Shown here: one piece after another, positions 6,341 to 12,337 of the stretch
How the letters are laid out: every line of letters begins with the position of its first letter
Position numbering within the stretch: position 1 is the first letter of the stretch
Origin: JBEVNX01 sp040507895
GTDB lineage: Bacteria > Desulfobacterota > Binatia > JACPRU01
Direction of reading: 5' to 3'
DNA: 12,337 nucleotides
Assembly (NCBI GenBank): GCA_040507895.1
Contig: JBEVNX010000067.1
Span: 1 to 12,337 of the forward strand
The notes under the pieces: generated by a model
Told to the model about the DNA's origin: nothing
Databases searched by the model: none
What the model saw: only the letters and a program-made list of their open reading frames with translations
Made by a program: the position numbers and the translations under genes

Positions 6341-7222
6341 TCAGCGCGGTCCTGCGTATGCCGGATTCGCCTTCTTCCAGGCCTCGAGAGGCTGCTCGTC
6401 GCGCCAGCGTCGCGCGTACTCGCCGAGCGGCTCGAACACCACGCCGTCGTGGCTTTCGAAGTGGCTGACGAGGCGCTCGAGCAGCAGCATGCGATGACCG
6501 CGCCCGATCACCTGCGGATGAAGCGTCAGCGTGAACAGCCCGCCGCGGCAGTTCGCGTACGCGTAGTCGAAGTCCCCTCGCCAGATCTCCTCCACCGCGG
6601 AGGGTGCCGAGAGGCCCGTGTTGCTACCCAGGATGAACTCGAACGGCGGAAAGTCGTCGAGGCCCCACGTCACGGGCAGCTCGACGAGCGGAATCGACTC
6701 GCCGAAGACGTACGGCCCGTCGAGCGACCAGCGGTCTCCTCTCCGTAGGTAATAAGGATAGAAGTCGCCCCCCATGCAGCTCGAGTCGTAGTCGAAGCCG
6801 TACTCGAGCAACAGGTCGGGCGTGCGCGGGCTCAAGTCCCACGCGGGCGAGCGGTAGCCCCGGGGGCGCTCGCCGCCGACCTTCTCGAGCGCCTCGAGCC
6901 CGCGCTCGAGGACGCGCCGCTCGCCCGCCTCGTCGAAGCTCGCCGGGTTCTCGTGCACCCAGCCGTGGTGGACGATCTCGTGGCCTTCGTCGCGGACGCG
7001 CCGGACGAGGTCCGGATAGGCGAGCGCCGTGTGACCGGGTATGCACCAGCTGGTGCGCATGCGGTGGCGGCGGAGGAAATCGAGGATCCGCACGGTCGCC
7101 AACGCGCCGAACTCGCCGCGCGAGATCATACTCGGGTTCTGCGACTTCATCGACCCGATCCACACCGACATCGCATCGAAGTCGAACGTCAGGGCGCAAG
7201 AGAGTCGCCGATTCGACGCCAT
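6341..7222 (-). CDS. NodB-fold polysaccharide deacetylase family protein, PgdA/cyclic-imide hydrolase type
   Basis: The 293-residue product is a metal-dependent hydrolase of the polysaccharide deacetylase family. It has LTFDFDAMSVW (11-21) with Asp14 and Asp16, the metal motif HGWVHENP (86-93) with His86 and His90, the RSPAW motif (124-128), and TLHPQVIGR (233-241) with His235. From memory, the pattern resembles Helicobacter pylori PgdA (HP0310; Asp14, His86, His90), whose relatives include bacterial cyclic imide hydrolases. There is no signal peptide or anchor, which argues against a secreted cell-wall enzyme and for a small-molecule C-N hydrolase in the cytoplasm. ATG 7222 shares its A with the stop of the nitrilase gene and has AAAGGAGG 10 bases upstream, so the two are translationally coupled. 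An upstream extension of this frame only shadows the nitrilase gene. Exact substrate unknown. Confidence 0.88.
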   Translation of the reverse strand: MASNRRLSCALTFDFDAMSVWIGSMKSQNPSMISRGEFGALATVRILDFLRRHRMRTSWCIPGHTALAYPDLVRRVRDEGHEIVHHGWVHENPASFDEAGERRVLERGLEALEKVGGERPRGYRSPAWDLSPRTPDLLLEYGFDYDSSCMGGDFYPYYLRRGDRWSLDGPYVFGESIPLVELPVTWGLDDFPPFEFILGSNTGLSAPSAVEEIWRGDFDYAYANCRGGLFTLTLHPQVIGRGHRMLLLERLVSHFESHDGVVFEPLGEYARRWRDEQPLEAWKKANPAYAGPR

Positions 7223-8112
7223 CACGGCTCCGCCTCCTTTCGCTCGAGGTGCGACGGCCATTGCCGGTAGAGCCGCGCGCGCCGGCGCCGGTCGCGGAAC
7301 GTGGGCGCGGCGCCGGTCTGGCGGTTCGCGAGCAGCGCCTCGAGATCGAGCTCCGCCCGGATCACGCTCTCGCGGTTCGCCTCCGCTTGCGCGAGCACGC
7401 CGTCCGCGGGCCACGGCGCGTCGCACGGGGCGAGGATCGAGCTCCGCCCCCAGCCGCTCGGCAGCGGCGCGCCCGGAGCGCCGACGGCGCAGCAGTGCAC
7501 TACGTAGATCTGGTTCTCGATCGCGCGCGCCTGCGCGCAGTGCCGCACGCGCCAGAAGCCGTGCTCCGTCAGGGTGAACGACGGACAGAGAACGACCTCG
7601 ACGCCTCGCTCGGCGTAGCTCGACGCGCACTCGGGGATCTCCGCCTCGTAGCAAATGGCGATGCCGACGCGCGCGAAGCCGAGATCGACCGCCTCGAGCG
7701 CGTCCCCTTCTCCGCTCCCCCAAGCCGATTCGGCAGGGAAGATGTGCGTCTTGGCATGCACGTGGACGCGGCCGTTCGGTTCGAACAAATGAGCGACGTT
7801 GAGCGGCCGCCCGCCGGCTTGAACCAGGTGCGAACCGGCGAGGATCACCTGGCCGCGCGCTCGCGCCTCGGCGCCGAAGAGGTCGCGATACTCGTGCGTA
7901 TAGCGGTCGATGCGGGGCAGGTCGGCGAGCGGCGCCTCGCGCCACCCCGGCAGCGACGTGAAGAGCTCGATCGTGAAGAGCTCCGGGAAGAGCACGAGGT
8001 CTGCACCGCGAGCCTCGTCGAGGAGCGCGCGAACGTGGACGGCGAAGTTCTCGAAGCTCCGCACCGGCCGGAGCGCGAGCTGACACGCAGCGATCGAAAG
8101 CACGCGAGCCAT
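7222..8112 (-). CDS. Nitrilase-superfamily carbon-nitrogen hydrolase
   Basis: This 296-residue cytoplasmic hydrolase has the complete Glu-Lys-Cys triad of the nitrilase superfamily: Glu44 in LFPELF, Lys121 in HAKTHIFP and Cys154 in IAICYEAEIPE. The segment RVRHCAQARAIENQIYVV (188-205) is also typical. Most family members with this layout are amidases (omega-amidase, N-carbamoyl amidase, aliphatic amidase) rather than true nitrilases; the sequence does not fix which. Its stop overlaps the start of the deacetylase gene by one base, so both products are likely made in fixed ratio for one pathway. The start at ATG 8112 has only a weak AGGGGA upstream. A perfect 14-bp palindrome begins 15 bases before the start codon and may be an operator. 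The gap of 75 bases to the DUF899 stop suggests that this pair has its own promoter. Confidence 0.93.
   Translation of the reverse strand: MARVLSIAACQLALRPVRSFENFAVHVRALLDEARGADLVLFPELFTIELFTSLPGWREAPLADLPRIDRYTHEYRDLFGAEARARGQVILAGSHLVQAGGRPLNVAHLFEPNGRVHVHAKTHIFPAESAWGSGEGDALEAVDLGFARVGIAICYEAEIPECASSYAERGVEVVLCPSFTLTEHGFWRVRHCAQARAIENQIYVVHCCAVGAPGAPLPSGWGRSSILAPCDAPWPADGVLAQAEANRESVIRAELDLEALLANRQTGAAPTFRDRRRRARLYRQWPSHLERKEAEP
7233..7240 (-). promoter_or_regulatory. Strong ribosome binding site of the deacetylase gene
   Basis: AAAGGAGG on the minus strand lies inside the last codons of the nitrilase gene, 10 bases before ATG 7222. It fixes the start of the deacetylase frame, which is otherwise open far upstream. 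Confidence 0.7.
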
Positions 8113-8127
8113 ATCGCCTGATCCCCT

Positions 8128-8141
8128 GTGCTCTAGAGCAC
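8128..8141. promoter_or_regulatory. Perfect 14-bp palindrome upstream of the nitrilase gene
   Basis: GTGCTCTAGAGCAC is fully self-complementary. It lies in the 75-base gap before the nitrilase start, and looser CCCC and GGGG arms flank it at 8123-8126 and 8146-8149. The position fits an operator for a dimeric regulator of the nitrilase-deacetylase pair. It could also be the hairpin at the end of the DUF899 transcript. No regulator gene adjoins it. Confidence 0.45.
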
Positions 8142-8187
8142 GACCGGGGCTGGCGGGACAAGCACCGGATTCGCCTCCGTCGGGCGA

Positions 8188-8895
8188 TCAATCGTCGTAG
8201 CGGTCGTGGTGCCGCACCCAAGCCTGCGTGAACGGCAGGCCGGCCTCGTCACGCCCTTTCGGCACGAGATCGAGGTACTGGTAGGCGCCGTTCACCATGT
8301 CGACGCCCCGCGAATAGCAGGAGTAGGTGTGGAACAGCTCGCCCGCCGGATTCTTGTAGAACACGCTGATGCCGACCGCCTCCTCCCGCGGGAAGGGACC
8401 CAGGCGGTAGTTGTAGAACATCTCTCCCTTACGCATTTCCTCGGGGGTGAACGAGACGTGGTAGTCGCGGCCGAAGTCGTTGTCGACCCCTGAGACCCAC
8501 TTGAAGCTCCATCCCATGCGCTTCTGGAAGGTCTCGAGCTGCTCGCGCCGCGCTTTGGAGACGGCGACGAAGGTCACGTCGCGATGCGCGAGGTGAACGA
8601 CGATGCCATTGAAGTTGTCGGCCCAGAACGAGCAATGCCTGCACCCTTCCTCCCAGGTCGGGTGGTACATGAAGTGGTAGACGATGAGCTGACTGCGCCC
8701 GGCGAAGAGCTGTGACAACGTCTCTTTGCCCTCGGGCCCATCGAACACGTACTCCTTCTCGACCCTCACCCACGGCAGGGCGCGGCGCTGCCGGCTGAGC
8801 TCGTCACGCGCGCGGGTGAACTCCTTCTCCTTGGCGAGCAGCTCGGTGCGTGCGATGACCCAGTCCGCTCGCGAAACCACCGGGTGATTGTCCAT
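8188..8895 (-). CDS. DUF899 family (thioredoxin-like) protein
   Basis: The 235-residue product has the hallmarks of the DUF899 family, a thioredoxin-fold group of unknown biochemical function. It begins with VSRADWVIARTELLAKEKEFTRARDEL (7-33), then LFAGRSQLIVYHFMY (63-77) and the CxxC-like motif GCRHCSFWADNFNG (84-97; Cys85 and Cys88), and continues with GRDYHVSFT (142-150) and FHTYSCYSRG (188-197). There is no signal peptide. The cysteine pair hints at redox chemistry, but this is unproven for the family. ATG 8895 has an excellent GAGAGGAGG site. The gene follows the SRPBCC gene by 21 bases and is the last of a three-gene operon headed by an ArsR regulator; genes of these three families are commonly found together. 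A role in response to a small organic or oxidising compound is possible but not shown. Confidence 0.9.
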   Translation of the reverse strand: MDNHPVVSRADWVIARTELLAKEKEFTRARDELSRQRRALPWVRVEKEYVFDGPEGKETLSQLFAGRSQLIVYHFMYHPTWEEGCRHCSFWADNFNGIVVHLAHRDVTFVAVSKARREQLETFQKRMGWSFKWVSGVDNDFGRDYHVSFTPEEMRKGEMFYNYRLGPFPREEAVGISVFYKNPAGELFHTYSCYSRGVDMVNGAYQYLDLVPKGRDEAGLPFTQAWVRHHDRYDD

Positions 8896-8916
8896 GGTTC
8901 CTCCTCTCGAGAATCT

Positions 8917-9351
8917 TCACTTCGCGGCCAACGCCGCGGCGAGCTTCTCGACGATCGACGTCCAACCTGCCTCGTGACGCCGACACGCCTCGTCGTCGGG
9001 AAGACCTTCGTGCGTCAGCGTGAGCTCGGTATCCGCTCCGCGAGAACGGAGCTCGACCGTGACCAGTGTCTCCCGCCCACCCGTGTGGTTCGACGCCCAC
9101 GTGAACACCAACCGCTCGGGGCGGCGTATCTCCCGGTATCGACCCGTGTGCTCGACATCGCCCTGGGCTCCGCGCATGACGATCCGGAACTTGCCCCCGA
9201 CGCGTGGGTCGACCTCGGCGCTCGCCACGTGAGTCGCGCCCGCGCACATCCACGCCCGCAGGCTCTCGGCATCGATCCACGCGTCGAACACCTCTTCGGG
9301 GCGAGCCGCCAACCGCCGGACGACCCGCAAGGACGGAACCGAAGCCGTCAT
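8917..9351 (-). CDS. SRPBCC domain protein (AHSA1/activator of Hsp90 ATPase-like)
   Basis: The 144-residue protein has a single START-like fold: RRLAARPEEVFDAWIDAESLRAWM (12-35), a central GGKFRIVMRG strand (52-61), a TGRYREIRRPERLVFTW block (69-85), and the C-terminal helix HEAGWTSIVEKLAAAL (126-141) of AHSA1-like proteins. Such proteins form a hydrophobic pocket for a small ligand. The Hsp90 label comes from the eukaryotic homologue and says little about bacterial function. ATG 9351 overlaps the ArsR stop in an ATGA arrangement, and the frame open upstream of it is only a shadow of the ArsR gene, so the internal ATG is chosen. GGGAGG lies about 11 bases before the start. Cotranscription with the ArsR and DUF899 genes is almost certain. 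The ligand is unknown. Confidence 0.9.
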   Translation of the reverse strand: MTASVPSLRVVRRLAARPEEVFDAWIDAESLRAWMCAGATHVASAEVDPRVGGKFRIVMRGAQGDVEHTGRYREIRRPERLVFTWASNHTGGRETLVTVELRSRGADTELTLTHEGLPDDEACRRHEAGWTSIVEKLAAALAAK

Positions 9352-9707
9352 GGCCGACCGCGCCTCCCGCACCGCCGGCGGCGGCGCTTCTTCCGCAGGA
9401 ACGCGTCGAGCGCGTCGAGGCGTTCCTCCCAGAACGGCCGGTAGGCCGCGATCCACTCGGAAGCTTCGCGAAGCGGCCGCGCCTCGAGCGAGAGTCGATG
9501 CTCGCGGCCGCGCACCTCGCGGCGTAGCAGCCCCGCGCCCTCGAGTACGCGGAGGTGCTTCGAGACGGCGTTCAGCGACATGTCGAAGCGCGCCGCGAGG
9601 TCTGTGACGCGCGCCGCGCCGAGGGCCAGACGCGAGAGCAGCACGCGGCGCGTCGGGTCTGCGATAGCCACGAGCGTGCGGTTCAGCTCCCGAGAATGCT
9701 CAACCAT
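9348..9707 (-). CDS. ArsR/SmtB-family transcriptional regulator
   Basis: The 119-residue protein has a winged helix-turn-helix: LNRTLVAIADPTRRVLLSRL (8-27), then the DNA-reading part VTDLAARFDMSLNAVSKHLRVLEGAGLL (34-61) and wing REVRGREHRLSL (62-73). The metal-binding ELCVCDL motif of true arsenic/metal sensors is absent, so it belongs to the non-metal group found next to SRPBCC genes. The C-terminus is a run of Lys/Arg residues (KKRRRRRCGRR, 105-115). It is the first gene of the operon and its end overlaps the SRPBCC start by 4 bases. The start codon sits in the centre of a 20-bp inverted repeat and close behind a sigma70-like promoter, which suggests strong autorepression and a nearly leaderless message. 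The signal it senses is unknown. Confidence 0.93.
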   Translation of the reverse strand: MVEHSRELNRTLVAIADPTRRVLLSRLALGAARVTDLAARFDMSLNAVSKHLRVLEGAGLLRREVRGREHRLSLEARPLREASEWIAAYRPFWEERLDALDAFLRKKRRRRRCGRRGRP

Positions 9708-9717
9708 TCGGTTGAGC
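9698..9717. promoter_or_regulatory. ArsR operator, inverted repeat over the start codon
   Basis: Perfect 8-bp arms GCTCAACC (9698-9705) and GGTTGAGC (9710-9717) flank ATTC. The ArsR ATG (9707-9705) lies at the centre. CAACC-N4-GGTTG has the size and symmetry expected for ArsR-family dimers. The promoter -10 box abuts the repeat, so binding should stop initiation. Confidence 0.65.
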
Positions 9718-9747
9718 GTCCTATCTCCGGGCCGATCCCGAAGTCAA
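9718..9747 (-). promoter_or_regulatory. Candidate promoter of the ArsR-SRPBCC-DUF899 operon
   Basis: On the minus strand, TTGACT (9747-9742; 5 of 6 matches to the -35 consensus) is followed after 18 bases by TAGGAC (9723-9718; a weak -10). A start point about 7 bases further would leave a leader of only about 4 bases before ATG 9707. The region lies in the 59-base gap behind the RND stop. Confidence 0.45.
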
Positions 9748-9766
9748 CCCGGCGCGGGGTCACACG

Positions 9767-12335
9767 TCAGGTCTCGAGGCGGAGCACACGCCCGGCGCGC
9801 AGCGGGCGGCGCCGCAGGCGTTCGAACCACAGCCTCAGCCGGTCGAGATAAAGGTACACCACCGGAGTCGTGTAGAGCGTCAGCAGCTGCGACAACAGGA
9901 GGCCGCCGACGATGGTCACACCGAGCGGCCGGCGAAGCTCCGAGCCGGTGCCGCTGCCGAGCGCGAGCGGCAGTCCGCCGAGCAGCGCCGCCATCGTCGT
10001 CATCATGATGGGACGGAAGCGCAGCAGGCACGCATCGTAGATCGCCTGCTCGGGAGGCTTTCCCTCGGTGCGCTCCACCTCGACGGCGAAGTCGATCATC
10101 ATGATCGCGTTCTTCTTGACGATGCCGATCAACAGCAGGATGCCGACCAGCGCGATCACGCTCAGGTCCATGCCGCAGAGGAGCAGGGCGAGGATCGCGC
10201 CGACGCCCGCGGAGGGAAGCGTCGAGAGGATCGTGATCGGGTGGATGTAGCTCTCGTAGAGAATGCCGAGCACGATGTAGACGGCGACGAGCGCGGCGAG
10301 GATCAGCACCGGCTCGTTCGCGAGCGACGACTGGAAGGCCTGGGCGGTGCCCTGAAACGTCGCCCGAACGTTCGCCGGCAGGCCGAGGCGGCGATTCGTC
10401 GCGGCAATGGCGTCCACCGCCTGGCCGAGCGCGACGCCCGGAGCGAGATTGAACGACAGCGTAACGGCTGGAAACTGTCCCTGGTGGTTCACCGCCAGCG
10501 CGGTCTTGCGAGGCTCGAAGCGCGCCAGCACCGACAGCGGCACCATCGCGCCGGTGGACGAGCTCACGTAGATGTCCTGGAGCGAGTCCGGGTTCTGCCA
10601 GAAGCGCGACGCCACCTCCATGACGACGTGGTACTGGTTGAGCCGCGTGTACATCGTCGAAACCTGGCGCTGGCCGAACGCGCTGTAGAGCGTGTCGTCG
10701 ATCGCCTGGGTGGTGACGCCGAGCCGCGAGGCGGTGTCCCGGTCGATCGCGAGCGAGGCCTCGAGCCCGCCGTCTTGCTGATCGGTGTTGACGTCGGCGA
10801 GGAGCGGCAGCCGGCGGAGCTCGTCGAGCATCTTCTGCGACCACTCGTCGAGCTCCTTCAGATCGTCGCCGCGCAGCGTGTATTGATAGGCCGCGTTGCC
10901 CATGCGGCCGCCGACGCGGATGTCCTGCACAGATTGCAGGAACAGCGTGGCGCCCGGCACCTTCGCCAGCTTGCCCCGCAGGCGGCCGATCACTTCGGCG
11001 GCCGTGACGTCGCGCTCGCTCTGCGGCTTGAGGGCGACGAAGACCCGGCCGGTATTCGTGGTGCCCTGCCCGCCCGTGAAGCCGACTGCGGTGTCGACCG
11101 CCGGGTCTTGCTGCACGATGTCGACGAACTCCGCGAGCTTTCGCTGGATTGCCTGAAACGACGCGTCCTGCGTACCCTGGATGCCTCCGGTCAGGCGGCC
11201 GGTGTCCTGTTCGGGGAAGAACCCCTTCGGCACGATCACGTAGAGGTAGACGTTCACGCACACGGTCAGCAGCGCCACCGCGAGCGTCGGCCGTGAATGC
11301 CGCAGCACCCAGCGGAGGCTCGCCGCGTAGGCCGCGAGCAGGCGCTCGAAGACGCGCTCCGAAGCTCGATCGAGGCGCCCGCGCCGCCGGCCGTGCGCGG
11401 GGCGCAGCAGCTTGGCGCACATCATCGGCGTGGTGGTGAGCGAGACGACGAGCGAGATCAGGATGGCGATCGACAGCGTCACCGCGAACTCGCGGAAGAG
11501 CCGGCCGACGATGCCCGACATCAGCAGGATCGGGATGAACACGGCGACGAGCGACAGGCTCATCGAGACGACCGTGAACGCGATCTCGCGCGCGCCACGC
11601 AGTGCGGCGGCCATCGGGGATTCGCCGCGTTCCAGGTGCCGAGCGACGTTCTCGATGACGACGATGGCGTCGTCGACGACGAAGCCCGTCGAGATCGTCA
11701 GCGCCATCAGCGAGAGGTTGTCGAGGCTGTAGCCGAGAAGCGCCATTGCGCCGAACGTGCCAACGAGCGAGAGCGGCACGACGATGCTCGGCACCAGCGT
11801 CGTCCGGACGTCGCGCAGAAAGACGAACACGACGAGAATGACGAGCGAGATCGAGATCAGCAGCGTCATCTCCACGTGATGGATCGAGGCGCGGATCGTC
11901 GTGGTCCGGTCCATGACCACGGCGAGGCGGATCGCCGCCGGGATCGACGCCTGGAGCTGCGGCATCAGCCCGAGCACGCGATCGACAGTCTCGATGATGT
12001 TGGCGCCGGGTTGCGCGAACAGAATCACCAGCACGGCGGGCCTGCCCTTGGAGATGCCCGCGTTGCGCAGATTCTCCACCGAATCCTCCACCTCCCCCAC
12101 GTCCGACAAGCGGATCGCGGCGCCGTTGCGATAGGAGATGATCAACGATCGGTACTCGTCCGCCTTCAGCAGCTGGTCGGTCGTGCTGATCTGCCATCGC
12201 TGCGCGCCGTCTGAGATCTCGCCCTTCGGGCGGTTGGCGTTGGCGGCGGCGAGCGTGCTCGCCACTTGATCGAGGCCGATGCCGTGGTGGTTGAGCGCCG
12301 CCGGGTTCAGCTCCACGCGCACTGCCGGCAGCGCG
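9767..12335 (-). CDS. mdtC: RND multidrug efflux inner-membrane subunit, MdtB/MdtC type, N-terminus cut by window edge
   Basis: The frame is open to the right end and gives about 855 residues of a family of about 1030, so roughly the first 180 residues, including TM1, are missing. Numbering from Val/Met at 12322, TM2 is about 153-169, and TM4 NLSLMALTISTGFVVDDAIVVI (202-223) carries the proton-relay pair Asp217-Asp218. The second half holds FFPEQDTG, the periplasmic DIRVGGRMGN block, and the TM10 segment GIVKKNAIMM with the relay Lys. The end, SQLLTLYTTPVVYLYLDRLRL, is close to E. coli MdtC as I recall it. It uses the proton gradient to expel hydrophobic compounds through a membrane-fusion and outer-membrane partner, presumably encoded beyond the edge. 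All energy-coupling residues seen are intact. MdtB and MdtC are similar and work together in E. coli; which one this is, or whether it acts alone, cannot be settled here. Confidence 0.92.
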   Translation of the reverse strand, partial: ALPAVRVELNPAALNHHGIGLDQVASTLAAANANRPKGEISDGAQRWQISTTDQLLKADEYRSLIISYRNGAAIRLSDVGEVEDSVENLRNAGISKGRPAVLVILFAQPGANIIETVDRVLGLMPQLQASIPAAIRLAVVMDRTTTIRASIHHVEMTLLISISLVILVVFVFLRDVRTTLVPSIVVPLSLVGTFGAMALLGYSLDNLSLMALTISTGFVVDDAIVVIENVARHLERGESPMAAALRGAREIAFTVVSMSLSLVAVFIPILLMSGIVGRLFREFAVTLSIAILISLVVSLTTTPMMCAKLLRPAHGRRRGRLDRASERVFERLLAAYAASLRWVLRHSRPTLAVALLTVCVNVYLYVIVPKGFFPEQDTGRLTGGIQGTQDASFQAIQRKLAEFVDIVQQDPAVDTAVGFTGGQGTTNTGRVFVALKPQSERDVTAAEVIGRLRGKLAKVPGATLFLQSVQDIRVGGRMGNAAYQYTLRGDDLKELDEWSQKMLDELRRLPLLADVNTDQQDGGLEASLAIDRDTASRLGVTTQAIDDTLYSAFGQRQVSTMYTRLNQYHVVMEVASRFWQNPDSLQDIYVSSSTGAMVPLSVLARFEPRKTALAVNHQGQFPAVTLSFNLAPGVALGQAVDAIAATNRRLGLPANVRATFQGTAQAFQSSLANEPVLILAALVAVYIVLGILYESYIHPITILSTLPSAGVGAILALLLCGMDLSVIALVGILLLIGIVKKNAIMMIDFAVEVERTEGKPPEQAIYDACLLRFRPIMMTTMAALLGGLPLALGSGTGSELRRPLGVTIVGGLLLSQLLTLYTTPVVYLYLDRLRLWFERLRRRPLRAGRVLRLET

Positions 12336-12337
12336 CT

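Noticed and set aside
5438..6748. 436-codon plus-strand frame across the dehalogenase and deacetylase genes
   Set aside because: It crosses two convincing minus-strand genes and the gap between them and shows no family motif.
9745..9765. CCCG/CGGG hairpin behind the RND stop
   Set aside because: Only a 4-bp stem with a 3-base loop and no T-run; too weak to call a terminator.
9744..12197. 817-codon minus-strand frame inside the RND gene
   Set aside because: Out-of-frame reading of the RND gene, very rich in Arg and Pro; the neighbouring frame matches MdtC throughout.

Overview
The window is high-GC DNA from a Gram-negative bacterium. The Gram-negative call rests on an MdtB/MdtC-type RND pump. 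The genes look like those of a soil or environmental heterotroph with broad lipid and xenobiotic metabolism, but the species cannot be named from the sequence. Coding density is high and the longest gap without a gene is about 140 bases (2443-2582). I see no tRNA, rRNA, CRISPR array, insertion sequence or attachment site.

Left part (1-5362): a divergent catabolic block. On the minus strand, an acyl-CoA dehydrogenase (1279-2442) is followed by an enoyl-CoA hydratase/isomerase-fold protein (453-1244) and then by an SGNH/GDSL-type protein that runs off the left edge (1-413). On the plus strand, a cytochrome P450 (2583-3812), a TetR regulator (3817-4491) and a short-chain dehydrogenase (4571-5362) follow one another. 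Between the two arms lies a 22-bp near-perfect palindrome (2466-2487) that looks like the operator of the TetR protein. The inferred role is oxidation of a hydrophobic compound: hydroxylation, alcohol oxidation, and acyl-CoA steps related to beta-oxidation. The substrate is unknown.

Middle part (5375-8112): three minus-strand hydrolases. A nitrilase-superfamily amidase overlaps by one base a NodB-fold deacetylase that resembles the Helicobacter PgdA / cyclic-imide hydrolase type. A class II haloalkane dehalogenase-like enzyme with its full active site follows after 105 bases. The dehalogenase converges on the short-chain dehydrogenase, and an 8-bp perfect hairpin spans both stop codons. The amidase and deacetylase could form a two-step imide-to-half-amide-to-acid route; this is inference.

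Right part (8188-12335): a minus-strand ArsR regulator - SRPBCC (AHSA1-like) - DUF899 operon with a 20-bp inverted repeat over the ArsR start codon. Upstream of it, on the same strand, is a large RND efflux subunit most like MdtC, cut off by the right window edge. The last printed base appears to be 12335.
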